Shown here one piece after another: positions 17,343 to 26,228 of a stretch of 40,433 nt of DNA. Source of the stretch: Nitrosomonas sp. Lineage in GTDB: Bacteria; Pseudomonadota; Gammaproteobacteria; Burkholderiales; Nitrosomonadaceae. The stretch's first letter is position 1. Each line of letters begins with the position of its first letter. The position numbers and the translations under genes were made by a program. Location: contig CP091135.1 in the NCBI GenBank assembly GCA_021582655.1, forward strand, positions 1,138,665 through 1,179,097, in the 5' to 3' direction. The notes under the pieces were generated by a model. That model ran no database searches, was not told the DNA's origin, and worked only from the letters and a program-made list of their open reading frames with translations.

Positions 17343-18048
17343 ATGATATGTTGTAATCGATTAATTCGATGAATTTGTATTTTATTATCAATACGGCAAG
17401 CATCACCACTTATTTTTCATGTACTTTATTATTTTAATCTTATAACACAATAAATTAAATAAATTTTTATGCCTTATTCAGCCATGTGGGCTCAAGAACG
17501 ATGTTGCCATCATCATACCTGCTTAAGCGATAGCGCCGACGAAGGCGATTTAAGATCAGGAGCGCAACTGCAATCGCTTCATCCACTGGCTTCCGGAAAC
17601 AAACCGCGCGGCAATGGTCGTGCACTTCACCCTCATCGTACACCCCGCCGGAAAAACGCTGATTAACTCGGCGGACACAATGAAACACAAGGCGTACGGA
17701 ACATAGCGAACAGGACATATCCAATGAGATAGGCGAGAAAGTAAGTGCCGCCCAGCAAAGCGACTTGCTCGTGCAACCAATTGATCAGTGTTTCCCTGGA
17801 TTGCCGCGACCGAACGGACACGACCTACGGTAATCGTCATCCATACTTGATGAAATAAAACCATATTGCGTGTTGAAACGGAAATTCAACGGTAATACAA
17901 CGCGCAGCACACCGCCATCACACGCAAATTCTTCAATAATCGTTAACAGGCCGTTGAAACATGATCCGCATGCCGTTGCGGCATTAAGCTGCGATCTATT
18001 TCTCAACGGCCCGCCAAGGCTGATTGTCATGTTGAGACCGAACAGCCA
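17343..18048. other. 706-bp stretch without a convincing gene; AT-rich leader, repeat copy and coding debris
   Basis: The first 125 bp are AT-rich and serve as the pgi upstream region. The remainder contains one MITE-like repeat (17650-17795). On the minus strand, an 81-codon frame (17785-18030, starting MTISLGGPLRNRSQL) runs into the repeat and ends within it as GNPGKH-stop. On the other side, a frame at 17467-17650 ends ILNRLRRRYRLSRYDDGN. Neither has a Shine-Dalgarno or a family I recognise. They look like pieces of older genes broken by the repeat insertion, but this is an inference. Confidence 0.5.
17650..17795 (+). mobile_element. MITE-like repeat, copy A (146 bp)
   Basis: The element starts GGAAAAACGCTGATTAACTC and its other end, read inward on the opposite strand, starts GGAAACACTGATCAATTG, so the termini are imperfect inverted repeats. 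It aligns end to end with copy B at 18693-18837 in the same orientation, with shared blocks such as CTGATTA-CTC-GCG, GTAC-GGAACA, GAC-TATC and GAGAAAG. Length (146 against 145 bp), terminal inverted repeats and lack of a transposase fit a miniature inverted-repeat transposable element. No clear target duplication could be picked out. The internal sequence has diverged widely, so both copies are old. Confidence 0.65.
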
Positions 18049-18498
18049 TCAAGGCCGATGACGCTCTTCCTTCCTTTGTTCGTAGCGCACCAGCTTCGCC
18101 AAATCCAGCAATTGCTCGGACAATAATTGCAGCGCATCGTCCAACGTCAAAATGCCGACCAATTCACCCGCATCATCGACAACCGGCAAACGCCGGACGG
18201 TTTTACGCCGCATCAGTTCAACCGCTTCATGAACGGCGGCATTCTCCTTTACCGTAAACAATTCCTGCGTCATGATATCGCCGACGGTGATCACCGTCTC
18301 ATCCAATTCCGCCGCCATGACCTCGACCACCAGATCACGATCCGTAACGACACCGACCGGTGTTGTTCCACCGTTGGATTTATCGATCACAATCACCGAT
18401 CCGACGTGAAATTGCCGCATCAATTTAGCCGCCGCTTGCACAGCTTCGTCACGCTGAATCACTATTACTTCACGATTGCAAATGTCACTGATAGTCAT
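18049..18498 (-). CDS. Protein with paired CBS domains
   Basis: 149 residues from the ATG at 18496-18498, which has a GAGGAGAG box about 6 nt upstream; an in-frame TTG 54 nt further out lacks one. Two CBS motifs fill the protein: about 8-65 (VIVIQRDEAVQAAAKLMRQF, PVGVVTDRDLVVEVM) and about 72-130 (LFTVKENAAVHEAVELMRRK, LVGILTLDDALQLL). Such stand-alone CBS pairs bind adenosyl ligands (AMP, ATP, SAM or similar) and act as energy or nucleotide sensors on partners that cannot be told from sequence. The gene stands alone between two copies of the same MITE-like repeat and is divergent from acs. Confidence 0.9.
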   Translation of the reverse strand: MTISDICNREVIVIQRDEAVQAAAKLMRQFHVGSVIVIDKSNGGTTPVGVVTDRDLVVEVMAAELDETVITVGDIMTQELFTVKENAAVHEAVELMRRKTVRRLPVVDDAGELVGILTLDDALQLLSEQLLDLAKLVRYEQRKEERHRP

Positions 18499-18692
18499 TT
18501 TTCTCTCCTCGATTTCATGAACCTGATGGATTCGTCCGATTAATGCGACCAATTGGTGCGTAACAGATTTTCTTCCGGATTAGCGGAACCCCAAATGCCC
18601 TTATCCTTGCGCCATCGTTGTGATGACGCCTTAAGCTAAAATCATACTCTCAATCATTTTCATTGTAATGGATAACCAAACAATCCGCTTTG

Positions 18693-18837
18693 GGAAACAC
18701 TGATTAGCTCAGCGAACAAGATAAAGACGGGGTACATGGAACACAACGATCAAGACCTATCAACAAGGCAGGTGAGAAAGCTGAGATACCCTTGCATCGA
18801 AGCGATTCACCCGCATAATCCATCAATCAACGTTTCC
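18693..18837 (+). mobile_element. MITE-like repeat, copy B (145 bp)
   Basis: The left end reads GGAAACACTGATTAGCTC; the right end, inverted, reads GGAAACGTTGATTGATGG, giving imperfect terminal inverted repeats. It matches copy A (17650-17795) along its whole length in the same orientation. It ends about 45 bp before the predicted acs -10 element, so it may have shaped the acs control region. It has no coding capacity. Confidence 0.65.
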
Positions 18838-18879
18838 TTCGATTAAACGCAAGTAACAAAGCGCGGCAACGGACAGCAA

Positions 18880-18888
18880 TGATACAAT
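18880..18888 (+). promoter_or_regulatory. Possible TG-extended -10 element for acs
   Basis: TGATACAAT contains TG-N followed by TACAAT, five of six matches to the sigma-70 -10 box, 42 bp before the acs start. No good -35 hexamer is visible, which the TG extension could compensate for. The acs start itself is supported by a GGAG box 8 nt before the ATG. Confidence 0.3.
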
Positions 18889-18930
18889 CCCGGCAAGCCA
18901 TCATGAATCACGATACCCCGGAGCAATAAC

Positions 18931-20901
18931 ATGCCGACCATCGAATCGGTTTTACACGAAACCCGTGTTTTTCCTCCCGCTACCGCATTCGCCAGTCAAT
19001 CCAACATACCGAGCATGCAAGCGTATCAAGCGCTGTGTGCCGAAGCGGAACAGGATTTTCGAAAATTCTGGGCGGAGCGTGCCAACGCGCATATTCTTTG
19101 GCATCGCCCTTTCACACAAATCCTGAACGATCAGGAAGCGCCGTTTTATCAATGGTTCACCGATGGTGTATTGAATGTATCGTACAACTGCTTGGATCGC
19201 CATCTCGCTACACAGGCGGATAAGGTGGCGATTATTTTCGAATCCGACGACGGCCAGGTCACCCGATCGACTTACCGTGATTTGCACCGCCGGGTATGTC
19301 AGTTCGCCAATGCGCTAAAGGCGCAAAATATCCGCAAAGGCGATCGTGTGGTGATTTATATGCCGATGCGCATCGAAGCGGTGATTGCGATGCAAGCATG
19401 CGCGCGCTTGGGTGTCATTCATTCAGTGGTATTCGGAGGGTTCTCCGCCAAGAGTCTGCACGAACGTATCGTCGATGCCGGTGCCGTTGCCGTCATTACC
19501 GCCGACGAACAAGTACGCGGCGGCAAGCATCATCCGCTCAAAGCAACCGTCGACGAAGCGATCGGCATCAGCGATACCGCCACCGTTCGACGCACCATCG
19601 TTTTTCAGCGCACTGGCGCTTCTGTCCCGTTTGATCCGGCGCGCGATGTATGGTGGGATGAAATCACCCGGGATATCAGCGCGGACTGCGAACCGGAATG
19701 GGTCGCTGCGGAACATCCGTTGTTTACCCTGTATACCTCGGGATCAACGGGAAAACCCAAAGGGGTTCAGCATTCCAGCGCAGGCTACCTGCTCGGCACC
19801 ATGATCAGCATGCAATGGATTTTCGACTATCACCCGAACGATATTTTCTGGTGTACCGCAGACGTCGGCTGGATCACCGGCCATAGCTATGTCGCCTATG
19901 GTCCGTTGGCGCTGGGTGCAACCCAAGTGATTTACGAAGGCATTCCCACCCACCCGCATCCCGGCCGGTTTTGGGAGATCATTCAGAAACACCGGGTAAC
20001 AACGTTTTATACCGCGCCGACCGCGATTCGCTCGTTGATAAAGTCGGGGGCGGACCTGCCGGACCAATACGATCTTTCCTCATTGCGATTGCTCGGCTCG
20101 GTCGGCGAACCGATCAACCCGGAAGCATGGATCTGGTTTTATCAAAAAATCGGGCGATCACGCTGTCCGATCGTCGACACCTGGTGGCAAACCGAAACCG
20201 GTTGTCACATGATCGCACCGGCTCCCGGCGCGGTCGCACTGAAACCGGGTTCCTGCACTTTCCCGCTCCCCGGCATTTTCGCCGCCGTAGTTGACGAAGC
20301 GGGCCACGACGTGGAGCAAGGCAAGGGCGGTTTTTTGGTAATCAAGAAGCCTTTTCCATCGCAAATTCGTACCTTATGGGGCGATCCGGAGCGCTTCAAG
20401 AGAACCTACTTTCCGGAAGATATCGCGGGCGGTCAATATTATCTGGCCGGAGATTCGGCTTACCGGGATGCGGACGGTTATTTCTGGATCATGGGCCGGA
20501 TCGATGATGTGCTGAATGTCTCCGGACATCGCCTGGGCACGATGGAAATCGAATCGGCATTGGTTGCGCATCCCTTGGTCGCCGAAGCTGCAGTGGTCGG
20601 CAAACCGCATCCCGTCAAAGGGGAAGCCGTAACTGCATTCGTGGTGTTGAAAGGCCCGCGCCCGCAAGGTGAAGCCGCCGCTCAAATCTCCGATACACTG
20701 CGGGAATGGGTCACCAAGGAAATCGGCCCGATCGCCAAGCCGGATGAAATCCGTTTCGGGGAGAATCTACCCAAAACACGTTCCGGTAAAATTATGCGTC
20801 GCTTATTGCGTGCGCTCGCCAAAGGCGAGGAAATCACGCAAGATATCTCGACGCTGGAAAATCCAGCCATTCTTGAACAATTAAAACAACCTTCCGCTTG
20901 A
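18931..20901 (+). CDS. acs: Acetyl-CoA synthetase (AMP-forming)
   Basis: 656 residues, the usual length. It activates acetate with ATP to acetyl-AMP and then forms acetyl-CoA in the cytoplasm. Motifs seen: the phosphate loop [10 protein letters not shown] (269-278), [42 protein letters not shown], and the C-terminal SGKIMRR with K620, the catalytic lysine that protein acetyltransferases modify in this family. A GGAG box lies 8 nt before the ATG. The stop codon overlaps the start of the next gene (TGATG), so the MBL-fold hydrolase is translationally coupled. In an autotrophic ammonia oxidiser the enzyme would serve acetate scavenging. Confidence 0.97.
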   Translation: MPTIESVLHETRVFPPATAFASQSNIPSMQAYQALCAEAEQDFRKFWAERANAHILWHRPFTQILNDQEAPFYQWFTDGVLNVSYNCLDRHLATQADKVAIIFESDDGQVTRSTYRDLHRRVCQFANALKAQNIRKGDRVVIYMPMRIEAVIAMQACARLGVIHSVVFGGFSAKSLHERIVDAGAVAVITADEQVRGGKHHPLKATVDEAIGISDTATVRRTIVFQRTGASVPFDPARDVWWDEITRDISADCEPEWVAAEHPLFTLYTSGSTGKPKGVQHSSAGYLLGTMISMQWIFDYHPNDIFWCTADVGWITGHSYVAYGPLALGATQVIYEGIPTHPHPGRFWEIIQKHRVTTFYTAPTAIRSLIKSGADLPDQYDLSSLRLLGSVGEPINPEAWIWFYQKIGRSRCPIVDTWWQTETGCHMIAPAPGAVALKPGSCTFPLPGIFAAVVDEAGHDVEQGKGGFLVIKKPFPSQIRTLWGDPERFKRTYFPEDIAGGQYYLAGDSAYRDADGYFWIMGRIDDVLNVSGHRLGTMEIESALVAHPLVAEAAVVGKPHPVKGEAVTAFVVLKGPRPQGEAAAQISDTLREWVTKEIGPIAKPDEIRFGENLPKTRSGKIMRRLLRALAKGEEITQDISTLENPAILEQLKQPSA

Positions 20902-21890
20902 TGCAATCATCCGGTTTATCGCATATGTCATTATCATTGGTAACCGATTACGAATACGGAATCAGCGCCATCGATGCGCAATTTCACCGCCCTAACCGCG
21001 CTGCGATCCACTTATTGGTTGAAAAAGATGCCGTCGCTTTGATCGACACCGGCACCAACTCTTCCATTCCCGGCGTGATCGAAGCGATGCGCCAAAAATC
21101 CATCGCACCCGAAGCGGTTGTTTATGTCATTCTGACTCACATTCACCTCGATCACGCGGGCGGCGCGGGTGAATGCATGCGCCGTTTTCCGAATGCCAAA
21201 CTGGTAGTACACCCGCGCGGCGCCGGCCATATGGCCAATCCTGCGCGCCTGGTCGCCGGTGCAATCGGGGTTTATGGAGAAACCGAATTTCGGCGCGTGT
21301 ACGGCGATATTCCATCCATCGACGCGACTCGTATCATCGAGGCTACCGACGAATTCCGCCTTGATTTCAATGGTCGCGACTTGCTGTTTCTTGATACACC
21401 CGGCCATGCCCGCCATCACAACTGCATTTTTGACGAACGCAGCCGATCGTTCTTCACCGGCGATACTTTCGGTGTCTCTTACCGGGAATTGGATGTGGAT
21501 GGCAGGGAATTTGTATTCCCCACCACATCACCGGTACAATTCGACCCTGAAGCCGCGCACGCCTCGATCGACCGCATCATGGGATACGATCCGCGTTACG
21601 CTTATTTGACACACTACGGCCAAATCGGTCACCTGACACACCATGCCGAAGCGATGCATTTCCTTATCGACGCCCATGTCGCCATTGCACAGCAGGGGAA
21701 AAATGCCCCGGACCGGCAATCGGCGATTTCCTCGGCGTTGCGGGAATTGCTACTGCAACGCTTGACCCAGCACGGCTGCCGCTTGGCACAAAACGAAATT
21801 GATGAGCTGTTGCGTTCGGATATCAGGCTGAATACCCTGGGACTGATGCATTGGCTGGACCATCCCGCCGAGCGGTTCAAGCGACTATAA
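20901..21890 (+). CDS. MBL-fold metal-dependent hydrolase
   Basis: 329 residues. The metallo-beta-lactamase fold is shown by THIHLDHAGG (the HxHxDH metal motif, about residues 79-85), a later histidine in LDTPGHARHHN, the aspartate in FFTGDTFGV, and LTHYGQIGH near the C-terminus. The two-metal site is therefore complete. The family covers hydrolases of thioesters, lactones and phosphodiesters; the substrate cannot be assigned. The ATG overlaps the acs stop codon, so it is made with acetyl-CoA synthetase, which hints at a role near acyl-CoA or acetate metabolism. A second ATG 24 nt downstream is an alternative start. A glyoxalase II-like function is possible but not supported by specific motifs. 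Confidence 0.88.
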   Translation: MQSSGLSHMSLSLVTDYEYGISAIDAQFHRPNRAAIHLLVEKDAVALIDTGTNSSIPGVIEAMRQKSIAPEAVVYVILTHIHLDHAGGAGECMRRFPNAKLVVHPRGAGHMANPARLVAGAIGVYGETEFRRVYGDIPSIDATRIIEATDEFRLDFNGRDLLFLDTPGHARHHNCIFDERSRSFFTGDTFGVSYRELDVDGREFVFPTTSPVQFDPEAAHASIDRIMGYDPRYAYLTHYGQIGHLTHHAEAMHFLIDAHVAIAQQGKNAPDRQSAISSALRELLLQRLTQHGCRLAQNEIDELLRSDIRLNTLGLMHWLDHPAERFKRL

Positions 21891-21953
21891 CCCTCATATG
21901 ATGACGGAAATGATACGCCGCATCGCCGGCAATCCCGACCCAGCGCCTGACAT

Positions 21954-22892
21954 TCAATGCGGCGCCTGTCCATACACCGATAGCATCCACATCGCGATAC
22001 CTGTCAATAACACACATACCGACAGCGCAACATACGCGTTGCGCCGGTAATGTTTAGCCAAAGCTGTTTGTGAGAACGTCGAAATAATGAAAGGGCGCCT
22101 GGAATCATCCGGTCTAGCAAGAATGTTTTCATCCGGCGTCAAAACCGATTGCGCATGTCGTTGTTGCGCCTCGGAAAATGCTTGCCGGCGCGCGACCTCC
22201 CATTCGGCTTGATCGATCCTGCCATTCCCATCGCTATCAAACCGCCGTTTTAACGCCGTCTGATCTTCTTTCCAACCATTGAGTAAATCAATCATTACTT
22301 CGCGTACCGATTGCTTTGTTGCGGATAGCGTTCTGTACTGTCCCAATATGTAAAGGCACTGCCCCGGCAGAATCACTTGTTCACTATAGCGATAGTGTTT
22401 GCCGACGGCATAAACCGCGGATTGGCTTTCCAGGATATGCACACGATCCGGCCATGCCGTGTTGCCGTACCATACCAGCGTCTCGCCACCGGCCACTTCA
22501 GCGCGCCCCGGATCCACATAGCAATGGCTATTGCCGTCTATCAATTGAAACCGCCGATCGCTGGTGTTCCGATATACCGCATTCCAGCAGGTTTGTGTAC
22601 GACCCTGCTCGACGAACGTTTGTTGCTGATCGATCCGGCTGTCGAACCAAAGACAAGGATGATTGGAGAGCGGCGCATAAATGATTTCACCTTGCTCCCC
22701 TTGCCCTTTTCCTATCACCTCCACATAGCCTTGATGCGCCGACCGCAATCGGGTTGTCGGCGTATCCGCGATAAATCGCAACCGCTTCCATTGATGGACA
22801 AAAAAATAAAAACACCCACTCGCCGCCAATAAAAGCAGCATCAATAAATATTGGAATTCCTGCTGCGAAAACGAAACCACGATGTCAACCAT
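21954..22892 (-). CDS. GIDE-domain membrane protein with an EF-hand
   Basis: 312 residues from the ATG at 22890-22892. A membrane helix (about 13-32) is followed by IADTPTTRLRSAHQGYVEVIG (41-61), the hallmark of the GIDE domain shared with mitochondrial MUL1-type E3 ligases, and by ILPGQCLYILG (174-184). Unusually, a perfect EF-hand loop, DSDGNGRIDQAE (219-230, ligands at positions 1, 3, 5, 9 and 12), sits between the GIDE domain and a second membrane helix (about 286-306). No RING finger is present, as is normal for the bacterial family, so no ligase activity is implied. It is the last gene of the AmmeMemoRadiSam operon direction but separated by 117 bp from the hydrolase. A GTG 63 nt upstream is an alternative start. 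Confidence 0.82.
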   Translation of the reverse strand: MVDIVVSFSQQEFQYLLMLLLLAASGCFYFFVHQWKRLRFIADTPTTRLRSAHQGYVEVIGKGQGEQGEIIYAPLSNHPCLWFDSRIDQQQTFVEQGRTQTCWNAVYRNTSDRRFQLIDGNSHCYVDPGRAEVAGGETLVWYGNTAWPDRVHILESQSAVYAVGKHYRYSEQVILPGQCLYILGQYRTLSATKQSVREVMIDLLNGWKEDQTALKRRFDSDGNGRIDQAEWEVARRQAFSEAQQRHAQSVLTPDENILARPDDSRRPFIISTFSQTALAKHYRRNAYVALSVCVLLTGIAMWMLSVYGQAPH

Positions 22893-22968
22893 GATCACCC
22901 GGTATTTAAGCCGTCCGAAACCGTATCGACCGTACAACGAGGTTCGAATAACCACAGGATACAGTCGT

Positions 22969-22995
22969 CTCGTTCGCCGAATTAATCAGCACTCC
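22969..22995 (-). repeat. Possible fragment of the MITE-like repeat (one end only)
   Basis: On the minus strand this reads GGAGTGCTGATTAATTCGGC followed by GAACGAGA, close to the left ends of copies A and B (CTGATTAACTCGGCGGACA, CTGATTAGCTCAGCGAACA). Similarity fades after about 27 bp and no matching right end is visible, so it is either a truncated copy or a chance match. Confidence 0.35.
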
Positions 22996-23009
22996 TCTAG
23001 CCTTCGCTA

Positions 23010-23639
23010 TCACTGCAAATATTTTAAGAACCAATCCGCCGCATAGCCTGCAGCTTGCTCCAATGCGCCCGGTTCCGTAAACAGATGCGTCGCGCCCGGC
23101 ACAATCATCAATTCTCTCTCGCATGTCATCATTGCATAAGCTGTTTGATCCAATTCCATTACGCTGTAATCACAACCGCCGACAATCAATAAGGTCGGGG
23201 TGATCACTGCGCTTAAGGCTTTGCTTCCGACCAAATCGGGACGACCGCCGCGCAATACCACGGCTGACACGGCGGAACCTATTGCCGCCGCAGCTTGTAA
23301 TGCGGCAGCGGCACCGGTACTGCCGCCGAAATAGCCGATTCTCAGACGCTTTGTCTCCGGGTTGTCCTGTAACCAGACGGTAGCGGCAAGCAAGCGCTGC
23401 ACCAGCAAGTCGATGTCAAATCGCGTTCCCTCATTTCGGTCTTCGGCATGCGTCAACAAATCAAATAGCAGGGTCGCAATGCCATGTTGCTGTAATACCC
23501 GGACAACATAAATATTTCTGGGGCTGAAGCGGCTGCTGCCACTACCGTGAGCAAACAACACGATGCCTGCTGCAAAAAGCGGCAACACCAATTCGCCGTC
23601 AAGCTCAACCACGCCGACCGGGATACTCACCGCGGTCAC
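23010..23639 (-). CDS. Alpha/beta hydrolase (dienelactone hydrolase-like)
   Basis: 209 residues, no signal peptide. The fold is shown by VLFAHGSGSSRFSPRN (oxyanion-hole HG), the nucleophile elbow GYFGGSTGA with S107, the acid D157 in LIVGGCDYSV, and H185 in VPGATHLF, giving a complete Ser-Asp-His triad. The GTG at 23637-23639 follows a GGAGGA box at a spacing of 5 and overlaps the stop of the radical SAM gene as GTGA, so it is translationally coupled to the AmmeMemoRadiSam genes. Related hydrolases are often beside phosphoribosyltransferase or AmmeMemo genes. Substrate unknown. Confidence 0.87.
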   Translation of the reverse strand: MTAVSIPVGVVELDGELVLPLFAAGIVLFAHGSGSSRFSPRNIYVVRVLQQHGIATLLFDLLTHAEDRNEGTRFDIDLLVQRLLAATVWLQDNPETKRLRIGYFGGSTGAAAALQAAAAIGSAVSAVVLRGGRPDLVGSKALSAVITPTLLIVGGCDYSVMELDQTAYAMMTCERELMIVPGATHLFTEPGALEQAAGYAADWFLKYLQ

Positions 23640-24733
23640 GTCGATCCTCCGATACGAACCGGAATGCGTTGTCTGCCGAACCTGCCGGCGCGCTGATCAT
23701 AGCGGCCCGCAATCGCCACATTGCAATCCTTACAACACCCCTGCTCGGTCAATTCGTATTGTGCAATGTCGTACCAATCGCGCACGATCAACTCACGTCC
23801 GCACGTGGGACAGTACGTAGTATCGCCTTCGATATAATGTACATTGCCGGTATAAACATAGCGCAGCCCGGCATCCATCGCGATCTGGAGCGCTTTGATC
23901 AACGTCTTGGCCGGCGTCGGCGGTATGTCGCTCAATTTATAATCGGGATGAAAAGCGCTGAAATGCAGCGGCACATCAGCACCCAGATTATTCATGATCC
24001 AATCGCTCATCGCACCGATCTCCTTGCTGGAATCATTCAATCCCGGAATCAACAGCGTTGTCAATTCAAACCAGACATCCGTTTCGTGCCGCAAATAGCA
24101 TAAGGTATCCAGCACAGGCTGCAGATGAGCTCCCGTTTGCTTCACATAAAACGCTTCGCTGAACGCTTTAAGGTCCACATTGGCGGCATCCATTTTGGAA
24201 AAAAAATCGCGGCGCGGCTGTTGATGGACATACCCGGCGGTTACCGCAACGGTTTTGATGCCTTTCTCATGACAGGCATCGGCCACATCCATTGCATACT
24301 CGGCAAAAATCACCGGATCGTTGTACGTAAACGCCACGCTCTTGCAACCGTACTTCTCCGCACAACGCGCAATCGCTTCGGGGCTGGCTTGATCCAGTAA
24401 CTTGTCAAAGCTGCGCGATCTGGAAATATCCCAATTCTGGCAAAACTTGCACGCCAGATTGCACCCTGCGGTACCGAACGACAATACGCTGCTTCCGGGA
24501 TAAAACTGATTCAACGGTTTTTTCTCAATCGGGTCGATACAAAAACCGGACGATCGCCCGTAAGTCGTCAACACCATCGCATCATCGGCGCGTCCGCGAA
24601 CAAAACACGCACCCCGCTGCCCTTCATGCAATTTACAATCACGCGGACACAAATCGCACTGAATACGATCGTCGTCCAAGCGATGCCAGTATCTTGCCCG
24701 ATAACGCTCGGCCACGCCGATCGGCTCATCCAT
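23636..24733 (-). CDS. amrS: AmmeMemoRadiSam system radical SAM enzyme
   Basis: 365 residues from the ATG at 24731-24733, 7 nt after an AAGGAG box. The radical SAM cluster motif is CNLACKFC (C91, C95, C98). An N-terminal cysteine set (CDLCPRDC...GACF, residues 26-43) and a C-terminal ribbon (YCPTCGRELI ... CCKDCN) could bind further Fe-S clusters or zinc. It resembles pyruvate formate-lyase activases but belongs to the group always coded with MEMO and AMMECR1. The reaction of the three-protein system is not established. The gene overlaps the AMMECR1 stop by 8 bp (ATGGATGA) and the hydrolase start by 4 bp. Confidence 0.95.
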   Translation of the reverse strand: MDEPIGVAERYRARYWHRLDDDRIQCDLCPRDCKLHEGQRGACFVRGRADDAMVLTTYGRSSGFCIDPIEKKPLNQFYPGSSVLSFGTAGCNLACKFCQNWDISRSRSFDKLLDQASPEAIARCAEKYGCKSVAFTYNDPVIFAEYAMDVADACHEKGIKTVAVTAGYVHQQPRRDFFSKMDAANVDLKAFSEAFYVKQTGAHLQPVLDTLCYLRHETDVWFELTTLLIPGLNDSSKEIGAMSDWIMNNLGADVPLHFSAFHPDYKLSDIPPTPAKTLIKALQIAMDAGLRYVYTGNVHYIEGDTTYCPTCGRELIVRDWYDIAQYELTEQGCCKDCNVAIAGRYDQRAGRFGRQRIPVRIGGST

Positions 24734-25319
24734 GCGCATACTCCTTGGCAAAATCGATTTCCCGCCATTTACTGAGGGTATACCGCGACAGTTTTACCTC
24801 TTCGTCCCAGAAATTTTCCGGCAAACGCGCTTTTAATTTTAACTGCGCGAGAAACTGCCGCGGCTGCGAAAAGGATTTCCAAACTTGCGGTAACAATGTA
24901 CTGCGATAATCGCCGTATTCGAATACGATGCCATCAACATGCGGGCGCAGTTGCGCCAGCGCTTCGGTTTCATCGGAAAAACCGAGTGGTTGCAGTTCGG
25001 AAAGTAACGATACTTCGATGCACACACCGCTCAATTCACTCTCCGTCAAAGGCATGAACCGCGGATCGCGAAACGCGGCCGATACCGCATTACGCATTAC
25101 ATCATCCGCAAGCGGGCGGTAAGCTTGCAAAGAACCGATACATCCCCGTAACTCACTTTCTTCGGTCAAAGTGACAAATGTTGCACCGGGTTTCGAAAGC
25201 CAATCTTCAGCGGCTGATACTGCCGGTCGTCTGTACGGCGCGCACAACACATCCGCAATCGCTGCGCGTGCGATTTGCAGCAAAATTTTTCCTTGTTCAT
25301 TGCTCCCGATTGGCAACAT
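24726..25319 (-). CDS. amrA: AmmeMemoRadiSam system protein A (AMMECR1 domain)
   Basis: 197 residues. The diagnostic motif LRGCIGSL lies near residue 60, and FRDPRFMPLTESEL follows, both conserved from bacteria to human AMMECR1. The biochemical role is unknown. The ATG at 25317-25319 has an AAGGAGG box 5 nt upstream located inside the end of the MEMO gene, so the two genes overlap by 23 bp and are translated together. Its position between MEMO and the radical SAM gene is the standard order of the system. Confidence 0.94.
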   Translation of the reverse strand: MLPIGSNEQGKILLQIARAAIADVLCAPYRRPAVSAAEDWLSKPGATFVTLTEESELRGCIGSLQAYRPLADDVMRNAVSAAFRDPRFMPLTESELSGVCIEVSLLSELQPLGFSDETEALAQLRPHVDGIVFEYGDYRSTLLPQVWKSFSQPRQFLAQLKLKARLPENFWDEEVKLSRYTLSKWREIDFAKEYAHG

Positions 25320-26112
25320 GACCGCCTCCTTGGCTAAACGCTATCGCTGCATAACCCACCACCCGGTCCGGTAAGCCCGCGATATCCCCCGAATTCCGTA
25401 AATCCAACAATCGCGGTATCAACCGGTGGCGTCGCACCGCAATAATCAAACCGTTAATCGGTATGCATCCACACGCTTGATCATGATGCATCAGCGGCTG
25501 CAGATGCAGTATCGACTCGACGCTATCCGTGTCTTTGTGCTGCGCGACGATATATGGCAAATCATGCGAAAAATCGGAACTGATCACAATCAAGGTTTCT
25601 TCTCCACCCCACACATATTCCAGTACTTCAGCCACACTTTCAGGTGCTGTCGAACCAACCACCAAGGGCAACAACGTGAATTCACCCAGCGTGTTTTGTA
25701 AAAACGGCAGCTGCACCTCTAATGAATGTTCAAATAAATGTGCTGCCCGGTTTTCAGAAATTTGCGGCAAATGCACGACTGCTCGAACCAGATCAGCGTC
25801 CAATTTCACACTGCCAAGCGGTGTATCAAACAGATCCGTACCGGGTAACGCCAATCCTGAGAAAGCTACGCGATGCGCGGGACCGAGCAACACCACGCGC
25901 CGAATCTTTGCAGCGGCTACTCCAAGGCATGCATAGGCTGTTGCCGCGATCGGACCGGAATACGCATAACCGGCATGCGGTACAATCAATGCCTTGGGGT
26001 TGACATCATGGTATTTCGCTTGCGCCAGCAAATATTGCACTTCCTGATTGAGCGTCAATGCATCATTGGGATAGAACAAGCCGGCAACCGCCGGTACGCG
26101 AGCAGTTAACAT
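25297..26112 (-). CDS. amrB: AmmeMemoRadiSam system protein B (MEMO1 family)
   Basis: 271 residues of the MEMO family, related in fold to LigB-type non-haem iron dioxygenases. Metal-site residues described for human MEMO1 are present: H46 (VPHAGYAYSG), H80 (LGPAHRV), H183 (SSDFSHD) and a cysteine at 214 or 216 (DQACGCIPI). The site could therefore bind iron or copper. The enzyme activity is not settled. The ATG follows AGGAGG at a spacing of about 9. It is the first gene of the operon; the 116 bp before it, up to the lipase gene stop, would hold the promoter, though none is clear. Confidence 0.95.
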   Translation of the reverse strand: MLTARVPAVAGLFYPNDALTLNQEVQYLLAQAKYHDVNPKALIVPHAGYAYSGPIAATAYACLGVAAAKIRRVVLLGPAHRVAFSGLALPGTDLFDTPLGSVKLDADLVRAVVHLPQISENRAAHLFEHSLEVQLPFLQNTLGEFTLLPLVVGSTAPESVAEVLEYVWGGEETLIVISSDFSHDLPYIVAQHKDTDSVESILHLQPLMHHDQACGCIPINGLIIAVRRHRLIPRLLDLRNSGDIAGLPDRVVGYAAIAFSQGGGHVANREQ

Positions 26113-26228
26113 TACTCTTATCCTCCTGTTGCCGGATAATGGAGATAAAAAACTTAAGGAAGCGCCGCCGGGAATACAATCAGCCGGATGAAACGGTAAT
26201 TACCATACATACACATCAAAATCGCGGA

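Larger units (their letters stand above)
18499..18930. other. 432-bp divergent intergenic region between CBS gene and acs
   Basis: It contains the leader of the CBS gene, a second MITE-like copy (18693-18837) and the acs upstream region with a TG-extended -10 element. I see no open frame with coding character and no RNA gene. Confidence 0.5.
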
